Assembly (NCBI GenBank): GCA_013792005.1
Contig: VMSU01000248.1
Location: 1 to 52,172 of the forward strand
Source: Desulfobulbaceae bacterium
GTDB lineage: Bacteria > Desulfobacterota > Desulfobulbia > Desulfobulbales > VMSU01
Reading direction: 5' to 3'
DNA: 52,172 nt
Below, piece after piece: positions 1 to 7,726 of this stretch; the first letter of the stretch is position 1; every line of letters begins with the position of its first letter. The translations under genes and the position numbers were made by a program. The notes under the pieces were generated by a model. It saw only the letters and a list, made by a program, of their open reading frames with translations, ran no database searches and was not told the origin of the DNA.

Positions 1-195
1 AAAATAATATTATCAGAATACTAACTCATCATCATTAAAAATAACATATTATGGATTAATAATTGCAGGTGAATACTAAATAAACACGAGCCCACTCTTC
101 GCCTCTATTTTTCATTGGCCAGCGCCAAAAAGGTAGGGCGTTCAGCGGGATGGCCTCGCGGGACGCAACCAAACATACAGAAAGGAGAAATGATT
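1..195 (+). promoter_or_regulatory. 5' region of the PEP-CTERM gene
   Basis: The first 60 bases are very AT-rich. From about 115 the sequence becomes GC-rich and can fold locally (GGCC near 118 with GGCC near 153, and an inner GCGCC/GGCGT pairing), so a structured leader is possible. A clear Shine-Dalgarno AAAGGAG lies at 181-187, eight bases before the ATG at 196. No named riboswitch could be recognised. Confidence 0.35.
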
Positions 196-864
196 ATGAA
201 AAAAAATTTAGCAACTGCGTTAGCAACTGGTTTATTCTTGCTCGGTGTGGCGGGGATGGCCCATTCCACCCCAGTTACCGTAAACGGCTTGACATTCTCT
301 GAGGTGGGCACAGGTGTAACAATCACAGGTGGCAGTGGAACTGGAACACAATCAGATCCAATCACCCTTCAAGAAACGATCACTGGTCTAGATGTAACAA
401 TGTCGATAGCTGGACTGAACAGCTGGGGAAACGGAAACCTCACCGGAAGCAACCACGATTCAGGTTTTTGGCTTCTAAAAGAAGTCACTAACAACACCGG
501 TGCGGATTGGAATTTTTATGACCACGAGCTCCAAGAAATTCTCGGCACTCCCAGCCCCGACGGCGACGGCCTCTCCTTCGCCCAAGGCGCGAATAGCCTC
601 CGACCGTGGTGGTCTGATGTATTTATGTCCTATAATGAAGTTATTACTACCCGTGATTATATAAACTTTTTCGACGGCATCGTGCCAGATACCGCAACAG
701 TATCTTTTCTTTATGCTATTACCGACAATAGTCCAGTTGCAACTTTCTACTTGCGGCAAAGGCCAAACTACGAAGGTGACCCTGTTCCCGAACCTGCCAC
801 TATGCTCCTCCTAGGAACCGGCTTGGCAGGCTTGGTTGGTGCCCGAAGAAGAAAAAAGGCATAA
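196..864 (+). CDS. PEP-CTERM sorting domain protein
   Basis: This is a secreted protein of 222 residues with an N-terminal signal peptide (MKKN start, hydrophobic stretch, Ala-rich cleavage region) and a C-terminal PEP-CTERM signal: VPEPATM, a short hydrophobic helix, then the basic tail ARRRKKA. Family knowledge says such tails are recognised by exosortase, which moves the protein to the surface or extracellular matrix. The body is Gly/Thr/Asn-rich with no recognisable enzyme domain. The start at 196 is preferred over the ATG at 190 because the Shine-Dalgarno is only two bases from the latter. No exosortase gene lies in this window. The gene is monocistronic, ended by the hairpin at 891-923. 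Confidence 0.9.
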   Translation: MKKNLATALATGLFLLGVAGMAHSTPVTVNGLTFSEVGTGVTITGGSGTGTQSDPITLQETITGLDVTMSIAGLNSWGNGNLTGSNHDSGFWLLKEVTNNTGADWNFYDHELQEILGTPSPDGDGLSFAQGANSLRPWWSDVFMSYNEVITTRDYINFFDGIVPDTATVSFLYAITDNSPVATFYLRQRPNYEGDPVPEPATMLLLGTGLAGLVGARRRKKA

Positions 865-890
865 ACCTAATTTCTTTTTTTGTTTTCAAA

Positions 891-923
891 ATGCAGCATA
901 CACGAGTATGCTGCATTTTTTTT
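891..923 (+). terminator. Rho-independent terminator after PEP-CTERM gene
   Basis: A perfect 10-bp stem (ATGCAGCATA at 891-900 with TATGCTGCAT at 907-916) encloses the loop CACGAG and runs into a T tract at 917-923. The ATG inside the 5' arm is therefore not the start of the next gene. Confidence 0.92.
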
Positions 924-968
924 AAGATACTAGGTCACCATCTACTCCCTCAACCAATCATCCCCACC

Positions 969-1544
969 ATGCCACACACCATTGATGACGAACGTGACAT
1001 CCTCTTCGGGGTCATCAACCGCTTTATCGGTTATTTCACCCATGACTCCCAGCGCCAGAGCGAGAACGATCCCGAGTCAGAATACCCCTTCGTAGCCATG
1101 GATACCCGCCAGGTCTACGCCCAGATCGCCTGCGTCCGTCAAGCCCTTGCCGAATCCGGCCAGCACTCTCAGGACCGCCCCGCCTTTCTTGATATCGGCT
1201 GCGGCATCGGCAATGTTCTGCTCTTTGCCGATCAAATGGAGTTTGACGTCTACGGCCTGGAAAAAGACCCCTTTCCCTGCTCCGTCGCCATCAAGATCCA
1301 CGGCCCGGAACGAGTGGCACTGCAGGATATCTGGGAGTTCGAAGGGTATTCACGGTTTGATGTCATCTACTATTTCCGACCCTTCCATGATGGCGCCCTG
1401 GAACGCCGCTTCGAGCGCTTCATCGAAGAACAGTTGAAGCCAGGCGGCATCCTGATCGCCAACCGTAAGATGGACCACAGCATCGACAGTGACCCGAGAT
1501 TTCGTCGCCTCCATCCCGAGATGCCCATCTGGATCAAGAGCTGA
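969..1544 (+). CDS. class I SAM-dependent methyltransferase
   Basis: A soluble protein of 191 residues. The SAM-binding motif I (DIGCGIGN) is at residues about 75-82, and the acidic end of strand 2 (YGLEKD) at 95-100, the usual Rossmann methyltransferase order. Its substrate cannot be told. An earlier in-frame ATG at 891 lies inside the terminator stem and is rejected; ATG 969 is the first after it, although no strong Shine-Dalgarno is visible. The stop is only two bases before the ArfB start, so the two are probably cotranscribed. That makes a translation- or ribosome-linked target possible, but this is inference. Confidence 0.75.
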   Translation: MPHTIDDERDILFGVINRFIGYFTHDSQRQSENDPESEYPFVAMDTRQVYAQIACVRQALAESGQHSQDRPAFLDIGCGIGNVLLFADQMEFDVYGLEKDPFPCSVAIKIHGPERVALQDIWEFEGYSRFDVIYYFRPFHDGALERRFERFIEEQLKPGGILIANRKMDHSIDSDPRFRRLHPEMPIWIKS

Positions 1545-1546
1545 AT

Positions 1547-1972
1547 ATGCTCAAGATCACCCCATCTCTCTTCATCCCCGAACAGGAGCTGTGGTTCACG
1601 GTCTCACGCAGCCCAGGGCCTGGAGGCCAGAACGTCAACAAAGTCAACAGCCGAGTTACACTCTGGTTCGACCTTGCGGCATCCCCTTCCCTCTCAGACC
1701 AGCAAAAGGCCCAGATCCGGCAGCGCTTAGCCACCCGGATCAACAAGGAAGACCGGCTGTGGCTGGTGGCCTTTGCCGAGAGGAGCCAGCACGCCAACAA
1801 GGAGGCCGTGCTCTCTCGCTTCGTTACCCTGCTGAGCAACGCCTTAGCTGAAGACAAACCCCGTCATCAGACTAAAGTACCTTATTCATCACGACGGAAG
1901 CGCCTTGACGCCAAGAAACACCGCTCCACCCTCAAACAAAAAAGCCGCCGCTCGGTCACTGACGAAGAATAA
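1547..1972 (+). CDS. arfB: ArfB-type peptidyl-tRNA hydrolase
   Basis: A 141-residue class I release-factor-like protein. It has the catalytic GGQ at residues 26-28 inside the RSPGPGGQNVNKVNSR block and a basic C-terminal tail (SSRRKRLDAKKHRSTLKQ..) that in ArfB/YaeJ inserts in the empty mRNA channel. Family knowledge: it hydrolyses peptidyl-tRNA on ribosomes stalled without a stop codon. Length and tail match ArfB rather than full RF1/RF2. It sits tightly between the methyltransferase and the SprT-like gene (gaps of 2 and 24 bases). Confidence 0.92.
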   Translation: MLKITPSLFIPEQELWFTVSRSPGPGGQNVNKVNSRVTLWFDLAASPSLSDQQKAQIRQRLATRINKEDRLWLVAFAERSQHANKEAVLSRFVTLLSNALAEDKPRHQTKVPYSSRRKRLDAKKHRSTLKQKSRRSVTDEE

Positions 1973-1996
1973 AAACTCTCCTTCCCCACTCCGCCC

Positions 1997-3130
1997 ATGC
2001 CTACCCTTAATCACGATCACTACACCACACTCTGGACACGACAGCTCCTGCATGAATTCGAAGACATCTGCTCTCGCTATCAGGTCACATTACCGACCCC
2101 GACCATCGAGATCTTTACCGCCAACCGCCGAATGGGCGAATGGCGCGAAGCCTCGCAGACCATCCGCATCAACCATGAGCTGATTGCCACCCGTTCCTGG
2201 TCAGTGACTATCAATATTTTCAAGCATGAGATGGCCCACCAACTCTGCAGGGCCTGGGGATACCAGGATGCCGGCCACGGACCTCGTTTTGAAGAGGCCT
2301 GCCTTCGCCTCGGCGTGCCACCGGTCTACCGAACCGCTCGCGGCGACAGTCCGGAAATATTTGAGGAACTGGAAAGCGACTCGCAACTAGTCAACGAGGG
2401 CCGCCGCTTCTTCTCCAAGGTGGAAAAACTTCTGGCACTCGGCCGCTCGACTAACGAACATGAAGCGGCGCTGGCCATGGAGAAAGCCAACGAACTGATC
2501 GCCAAATATAACCTTAAACTCTCGGCAGACGATACCGACCGTCGCTATCGCTGCTCCGTCATCAACACCGGCAAACAACGAATCCATGGCTGGCAACGCT
2601 CAATTGCCGCCATCCTGCGCGATTATTTCTACGTCAAGGTAATCCAGGCCGAGACCTATGACCCTCTCCGGGACCTTCGCTGTAAGACCATCGAGCTTTT
2701 CGGTCTGGCTGAAAACGTGGCCGTAGCCGAATACTGCTACCATTTTCTGGAGCGAGAACTCAATTTTCTGTGGCAACAGAACAAAGGACGGTTCCCCGGC
2801 ACCACCATCACCGAAAAAAACAGCTATTACCTTGGGGTGCTCAGCGGCTTCCAACAGAAGCTGAAAAGTCAGCGGCTTCCTTCGACGCCAGCCGCCCCTG
2901 CCGCACAGGCCAGCGCCAGCGCCCTCACCGTGGCCGCGGATCACGGGTTAAACAACTTCATCGCCATGTGCTACCCGCGACTCCGGACCATCCGCCATGT
3001 CGGCCCCAAAATCTACCGCACCACCTTTCAACACGGCACGGCCGACGGCAAGAACATCGTCCTCCACAAAGGGGTAGAAAACCATGATGGCAATCGGGGC
3101 AGATTTCTCCCGTCCACCCATGATGAGTGA
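1997..3130 (+). CDS. SprT-like zinc metalloprotease fused to DUF2786
   Basis: A 377-residue protein. The N-terminal half is SprT-like: HExxH as HEMAH at residues 77-81 and a third possible ligand in GHGPRFEEAC near residue 94. It is followed at about 135-175 by the DUF2786 signature (FFSKVEKLLALGRS.. then AMEKANELIAKYNL) and a longer helical region. SprT/Spartan proteases act on DNA-protein crosslinks in other organisms; DUF2786 has no assigned role. A zinc ribbon, common at the end of SprT proteins, is not evident. It is the last gene of a three-gene run with the methyltransferase and ArfB. The C-terminal 80 residues are Ala/Ser-rich and less informative. Confidence 0.8.
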   Translation: MPTLNHDHYTTLWTRQLLHEFEDICSRYQVTLPTPTIEIFTANRRMGEWREASQTIRINHELIATRSWSVTINIFKHEMAHQLCRAWGYQDAGHGPRFEEACLRLGVPPVYRTARGDSPEIFEELESDSQLVNEGRRFFSKVEKLLALGRSTNEHEAALAMEKANELIAKYNLKLSADDTDRRYRCSVINTGKQRIHGWQRSIAAILRDYFYVKVIQAETYDPLRDLRCKTIELFGLAENVAVAEYCYHFLERELNFLWQQNKGRFPGTTITEKNSYYLGVLSGFQQKLKSQRLPSTPAAPAAQASASALTVAADHGLNNFIAMCYPRLRTIRHVGPKIYRTTFQHGTADGKNIVLHKGVENHDGNRGRFLPSTHDE

Positions 3131-3317
3131 TAACCAAAAAAAAGTCCCATGGGATGCCTCAAACGCTCTCGAACACCCCAATTATTTATACCATCCCAAC
3201 AATATAACCATTCATTCCTCATCCAATTCGGCGCCTCCTTAAAAGTCACCGACGATCAGGATGATCCTTCGGTTCGATCAAGACACTCGGCTGCCTAATC
3301 TACAAATCTTGATGGCG

Positions 3318-3487
3318 TCGCAAAAAGTCCGATCTACTGCGTCCCCGTCCCACATCAGCGGGGATTGAACTGAATTGCGTGGCGGTTTTGCTCGTTCGGC
3401 ATACCATATGTATGGCCTCACTCACAAAACACACCCCGCGCCTTGTATGTCGCACCTTTTGCTTAGCCACCCCCGGACTTTTTGCGA
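3318..3487. repeat. MITE-like element with 14-bp inverted ends
   Basis: The ends TCGCAAAAAGTCCG (3318-3331) and CGGACTTTTTGCGA (3474-3487) are perfect inverted repeats about 170 bases apart, in a 464-base region without a credible gene between the SprT-like gene and the insertion sequence. It is non-autonomous: no transposase is encoded. The rest of this gap (3488-3594) is AT-rich and shows nothing else. Confidence 0.6.
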
Positions 3488-3594
3488 GATTGTCAATCTT
3501 CACACATACAGAAATATCAGCTTGACAACAAATGGCTCTAATATTAATAGTTGTTTATATGTTAATACAAGCGCACTTGTCGTATACATAAAGT

Positions 3595-4920
3595 CACTAG
3601 TGTCCCAACGTTTGTGAATGATCGACACACAACTTATTGAATGTTAAGACAAAATAAAACGAAATGCCATTTAACGACTTGAACATTTTTCCGAAAATCA
3701 GTCATCTTCGCGCAACAGCGTGTGGAGGGCTGAACTATGTACACCGGAAAACTCATTTTCTCTCAAGTAATGGAGCATCTTCCGCTCCACGTTTTTCACC
3801 AATGCGTCGCTCGCTATCAGGGCGATTTCAAAGTCCAGGAATTTTCCTGTCTCGATCAGTATTTGTGCATGGCCTTCGCCCAATTAACCTATCGAGAAAG
3901 CCTGCGAGATATCGAAGCCTGCCTTCGCGCTCAGAAGAACAAACTCTACCATATGGGCATTCGATCTTCTGTTTCTCGCAACAACTTGGCCAATGCCAAC
4001 AAAGTCCGCGATTGGCATATCTACGCCGATCTTGCCCACTCTCTCATCCCGACCGCCAGAAAACTCTATGTCAACGACAACTTTGCTTTGGAATTGGAGA
4101 ATACAGTCTACGCCCTGGATGCCACCACGATCGACCTGTGTCTCTCCATGTTCCCATGGGCCAACTTCCGCAAAAGCAAAGGGGCTATCAAGCTACACAC
4201 TTTGCTGGATCTGCGGGGCAATATCCCGACCTTTATCCACATCTCCGACGGCAAACTGCACGAAGTCAATACCCTGGATATCCTGCCATTGGAGGTTGGG
4301 GCATTCTACGTGATGGATCGGGGGTATTTGGACTTTGCACGGCTGTACGCCATCTCGCAACACAGTGCTTTTTTCGTGATCCGTGCCAAGTCCAACCTCA
4401 AATACCGTCGAGTCTATTCGCACCAGATAGACCGGAGCACCGGTCTGATCTGCGACCAATCAGTTATGCTCACAGGGTTCTACCAAGGCAAAGATTATCC
4501 AGACAAACTGCGCCGGGTGAAGTATCACGACGCCAAGACAGACAAAACATTGGTTTTTTTGACCAACAACTTTTCTCTACCAGCCATGACCATTGCCGAA
4601 CTGTATCGGAATCGCTGGCAAGTAGAACTGTTTTTCAAATGGATCAAGCAAAACCTGCGCATCAAAACTTTCTACGGGACGTCAGAAAATGCGGTCAAGG
4701 CTCAGATTTGGATCGCCGTGTCAGTTTATCTGCTCGTTGCCATTATGAAAAAACGGCTCAAAATTGAGGCCAGTCTTTACACAATTTTACAGGTCTTAAG
4801 CGTGACCATCTTCGAACGAATGCCGTTATTACAGGCACTTACAAAAGAAGAATACACAACCAATGCCGAATCAGAATCTAAGCAGCTGTTATTATTCAGC
4901 TAAACGTTGGGACACTAGTG
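3595..4920 (+). mobile_element. IS4-type insertion sequence, intact
   Basis: A 1326-base element bounded by perfect 19-bp inverted repeats: CACTAGTGTCCCAACGTTT at 3595-3613 and its reverse complement at 4902-4920. The outer 8 bases CACTAGTG are themselves a palindrome. The data therefore also fit a shorter element starting TGTCCC (3601) and ending GGGACA (4914), flanked by a 4-base CTAG direct repeat. Inside is one full-length DDE transposase. The element lies among other mobile remnants. Confidence 0.9.
3737..4903 (+). CDS. IS4-family DDE transposase
   Basis: A 388-residue transposase of the IS4-like group with an N-terminal domain (SQVMEHLPLHVFHQCVARY..) resembling DUF4372. The catalytic triad can be read: D128 (ALDATTID), D194 (MDRGYLD) and E297 in the YREK signature (Y290, R293, E297, K304). 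The frame is uninterrupted and full length, so the element could be active. The stop overlaps the right inverted repeat. Family assignment rests on the YREK motif and overall layout; the exact IS subgroup was not checked against a database. Confidence 0.93.
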   Translation: MYTGKLIFSQVMEHLPLHVFHQCVARYQGDFKVQEFSCLDQYLCMAFAQLTYRESLRDIEACLRAQKNKLYHMGIRSSVSRNNLANANKVRDWHIYADLAHSLIPTARKLYVNDNFALELENTVYALDATTIDLCLSMFPWANFRKSKGAIKLHTLLDLRGNIPTFIHISDGKLHEVNTLDILPLEVGAFYVMDRGYLDFARLYAISQHSAFFVIRAKSNLKYRRVYSHQIDRSTGLICDQSVMLTGFYQGKDYPDKLRRVKYHDAKTDKTLVFLTNNFSLPAMTIAELYRNRWQVELFFKWIKQNLRIKTFYGTSENAVKAQIWIAVSVYLLVAIMKKRLKIEASLYTILQVLSVTIFERMPLLQALTKEEYTTNAESESKQLLLFS

Positions 4921-5043
4921 GAAAAAAATAATAATCAAATGGTGTAAATCGTCAAATTAGGTGGTTTACTTGATGCCGTGAACGCTTGCGGCGCTGCCGC
5001 GTCAAGGTTTTTTGGCGGTTAATGTTAAGGGTCTTAGGTTTTA

Positions 5044-5430
5044 GGGGTGGACCAATGTCCTGGGGTCGGGCCACGCTAAGTGCCTGGAAGCATAAATAAT
5101 AATTGTTAAAAATAGGCTTTTTGGGGGCTATATTGATGATTTTAAGGACAAAAACGCAAATATAGATCTGAAAATGAATTTATAATGCCAGTTTTGATAG
5201 TAAAAATGAAGATATAGGCACTGAAAAGTAAGCGCTTATTCACCACCCTGTCACAAGGAGACAGCGTTGATCAACTCCCGATCAATGTGCTGTGGTAACA
5301 GGGTTCGCATCTGGTCACGGGTTTCCGCAAGCGGCAACTTGTCGAATAAAACCCTCAAGTGCCAGGCCGGATAATGCCATTATATGGAACAATTATCCTG
5401 AAATATTGGCCTGATAGTTTGGTCCGACCT
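5044..5430 (+). mobile_element. decayed RAYT element, 387 bases
   Basis: The left end GGGGTGGACCAA (5044-5055) and right end TTGGTCCGACCTC (5418-5430) are inverted copies of each other, and both match the ends of the second RAYT element at 7727-8668. Just inside the right end, 5367-5414 reads PDNAIIWNNYPEILA followed by a stop. This parallels DNVIMWNNYSEILV at the end of the other RAYT gene. Almost all of the transposase is missing and an unrelated scrap fills part of the interior. Confidence 0.6.
5251..5366 (-). pseudogene. C-terminal scrap of an IS66-like transposase
   Basis: Read on the minus strand, this gives WHLRVLFDKLPLAETRD.. then LLPQ and a stop at 5251-5253. This resembles the C-terminal segment of IS66-type transposases (YLR..LF..LP.A.T....ALLP). 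No start or upstream domain remains. It lies inside the decayed RAYT element. The family call is from pattern recall and could be wrong. Confidence 0.4.
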
Positions 5431-5593
5431 CAGCGTCCCAGTGTCAGCTCTCCGACCCCAGCGTCAGCGTCTCCACTCATAGCATCCTCTTGTCGTTTTT
5501 TCATAACAACGACTTAACTAATCGTCCACATTTTTAGGGAAGGATCAGTTCGGCCTTGCCCCTTTTTGTCATGACTAGGCGATTAGCTCTTGC

Positions 5594-7372
5594 TCAGAAG
5601 TCTTCAAATTCCTGATCGTCAAAGGGGATGATCTCCTCTGCTTTTGCCTTGGTGGTCTTGGGCTTTGGCGCGGCTGCCGGCTTGTCCTTGGGCGGCGGTA
5701 ATGGTTTATGGGTGATTCCTGCCTTGCCCGCCGTGGAGGAGGGGAGCGCTGGCTTGCGGGCAGGCAGTTGCGGCTGTTTGGTTTTGATCGTATCGCCAGT
5801 GGCAGTTTGTCTCCCTCCTCCTTTACGTTTTACCCCGACAATGTCAGCCAGGACGTGCACCAGTCCGTTTATCTCCTTGGCTTGGCCGGAGAGTTCTTCG
5901 CTGGCTGAAGCGGCCGTTTCGGAGATGGCGGCATTGGCCTGGGTTACTTGGTCCACATCGGAAACAGCCGCATTGATCTGTTCAACGCCCTGGGCCTGTT
6001 CGTCGCTGGCCACGGTGATTTCCCTGGAGAGCTGGCTCACCTTGTTGACCCCGTCGACAATCTGGGCGAGGATATTCCTGACCTCGTCGGAAGCGGTTAC
6101 CCCGTTGTCGGCATTTTGTTGGGACTCTTCGATCAGGTGGGCTGTCTGTTTGGCGGCCTCGGCGCTGCGCAGGGCCAGGGAGCGAACCTCTTCGGCCACC
6201 ACGGCAAAGCCGGCCCCGGCCTCGCCGGCGCGCGCCGCTTCAACCGCGGCATTGAGGGCCAAGAGGTTGGTCTGAAATGCGATTTCATCGATGGTCTTCA
6301 TGATTATGGCTGTCTGATTGGCCGAATTCTTGATGCCGCTAATGGCCTCGCTCATTTTCTGCATGCTGGACTGGGCCACTTCTGCCGATTTGCGGGCATT
6401 TTCAGCCATCAGGTTGGTCTGGTTGACATTGTCAGCGTTCTGTCTGCTCATGGAGGAGACCTCCACCAAGGCCGATGACGTCTCTTCCAGGCTTGAAGCT
6501 TGACGGTTTGCTCCGTCCGCCAGTTCATGGCTGGAGGAAGAGACTTGGTTGGCCGCAGCCATCAGGTTGTCTGCCCCTTGAGAGAGGTCTTTGATTACCA
6601 AGCTGATTGGTTTGATTACCGCATTGGAGACTAAGCGGATGATCAGGGTGGCAAACAATACCGCCATGATCAGCAGGCCGGTAACGACCATTTTGGTGGC
6701 TTTGTTCAATGAGGAGTTCAGTTGCCGGTCCGCTGCGTCCAGTGACTGGATGACCTCGAATGCGCCGTGTACTTCTCCAACCTTCCAGTTCTCCATGGGG
6801 CCACCGGTGGGGTCGGTGCCGTTGTTGGTGCCCCAGAGTTTCAGGGAGGTAGCCGGGTCGCCGTGGCAGAGCATGCAGGTCTCGCTCAGGCGCACCGCCC
6901 GGAAGTAGCGGACGGCATTCATTGAGGGGTCAACCTCGTAGTATTCGTCCAGATTCTGATCCGCCATCAGCGTTAGGGCCTTGGCTTCCAGCTGGTCCGG
7001 TTCGTTTTTGGGATTTCTGGGTTTGAATTTTGGCACTTTGAAGATGTATCCGCCATCCTCCGCCTTGCGCATGGCGGCATTCCAGGCAGAAACCACCGGC
7101 ACTGCCGCCAGTACTTTATCTTGTTCTCCTTTTTCGGCATATTCTCGCAACTGGGCGGCACTGAATAGGCCCAGTTCCCACTTGGTCTCCATTTCTTGCC
7201 GGGTCGACTCGGCAGTGAGGCAGATGGCCCGTGCTTTATCCGCAAAGGCGGTCAAGGTCTTTTCATTTGATTCTGCGGCATAGAGCCGTAGTAACATGAC
7301 AATGAGCAGTGTGGGCAGTAAGACCCCGACCAGGACGATTTTCCCGCGTAGTGACCACTGTTTGAAATCCAT
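5594..7372 (-). CDS. methyl-accepting chemotaxis protein with heme-type sensor
   Basis: A 592-residue transducer. TM1 is at about 11-29, a periplasmic Tll0287-like (DUF3365) sensor domain at about 35-215, TM2 at 228-247, then a short degenerate HAMP-like stretch and the cytoplasmic signalling hairpin. The hairpin tip ([22 protein letters not shown]) is highly conserved. The sensor carries C166-M-L-C169-H170, a c-type heme motif, so redox or gas sensing is likely. The C-terminus is a Pro/Lys-rich linker ending in an acidic tail (FDDQEFEDF). The start has an AAGGGGAG Shine-Dalgarno. No che genes are adjacent, so it is an orphan receptor for a pathway encoded elsewhere. Confidence 0.95.
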   Translation of the reverse strand: MDFKQWSLRGKIVLVGVLLPTLLIVMLLRLYAAESNEKTLTAFADKARAICLTAESTRQEMETKWELGLFSAAQLREYAEKGEQDKVLAAVPVVSAWNAAMRKAEDGGYIFKVPKFKPRNPKNEPDQLEAKALTLMADQNLDEYYEVDPSMNAVRYFRAVRLSETCMLCHGDPATSLKLWGTNNGTDPTGGPMENWKVGEVHGAFEVIQSLDAADRQLNSSLNKATKMVVTGLLIMAVLFATLIIRLVSNAVIKPISLVIKDLSQGADNLMAAANQVSSSSHELADGANRQASSLEETSSALVEVSSMSRQNADNVNQTNLMAENARKSAEVAQSSMQKMSEAISGIKNSANQTAIIMKTIDEIAFQTNLLALNAAVEAARAGEAGAGFAVVAEEVRSLALRSAEAAKQTAHLIEESQQNADNGVTASDEVRNILAQIVDGVNKVSQLSREITVASDEQAQGVEQINAAVSDVDQVTQANAAISETAASASEELSGQAKEINGLVHVLADIVGVKRKGGGRQTATGDTIKTKQPQLPARKPALPSSTAGKAGITHKPLPPPKDKPAAAPKPKTTKAKAEEIIPFDDQEFEDF

Positions 7373-7726
7373 TTTTTTGTCTCCCCTTATTATGCTGGCA
7401 TTGTATCGTGGTGCCCTGCCGAAACTTTACGCCAAATTCTTTTCTATTATTATTCGATGATGTCTGGTTAAGAACTTACTGTTAAGTGATTTTATCTGTA
7501 ATGGCCAGTTCCGTCCCCTTGGGTCTTGCAAGCTGGCTTATCTGGTGGGGCGGTGTAAGGGGAAGTTGACTGATGCCCGAGAGCTTGGCATCTTCACCTC
7601 CTCCGTCGACTCTCCTCCCTTCATGTAGGGTATAATAGCTTAGTCTGAGCCACTGTCTATTATTAAAAATGCTGGAAATAAAAAGTTTTTGCAAGCAAAG
7701 TCGCTCTGAGAAAGCAGTAGTCCTTA
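7373..7726. other. intergenic region upstream of the chemoreceptor
   Basis: About 350 bases with no supported gene. A short open frame on the minus strand (7482-7694) has no recognisable domain. It would normally hold the promoter of the chemoreceptor gene, but no clear -35/-10 pair could be chosen. Confidence 0.4.

Larger units (their letters stand above)
4921..5593. other. gene-poor gap holding mobile-element scraps
   Basis: This 673-base stretch between the insertion sequence and the chemoreceptor gene contains no intact gene. It holds an AT-rich patch, the shrunken RAYT element (5044-5430) and an IS66-like scrap. After 5430 it shows only low-information GTCAGC-type repeats and a small hairpin near 5502-5523. 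Confidence 0.6.

Noticed and set aside
115-189. Possible GEMM-type c-di-GMP riboswitch before the PEP-CTERM gene (GGGACGCAA-like string)
   Set aside because: Only a short fragment resembles the motif; the upstream AGGGCAAACC part and the tetraloop/receptor layout are missing.
891-968. Start of the methyltransferase at ATG 891
   Set aside because: The codon lies in the 5' arm of a strong terminator hairpin; ATG 969 is the first credible start after it.
3600-3737. CRISPR array or prophage in the accessory stretch
   Set aside because: No regularly spaced direct repeats and no integrase, capsid or cas genes are present anywhere in the window.
7482-7694. 70-residue minus-strand open frame
   Set aside because: No domain, no ribosome site, and low-complexity composition; treated as intergenic.
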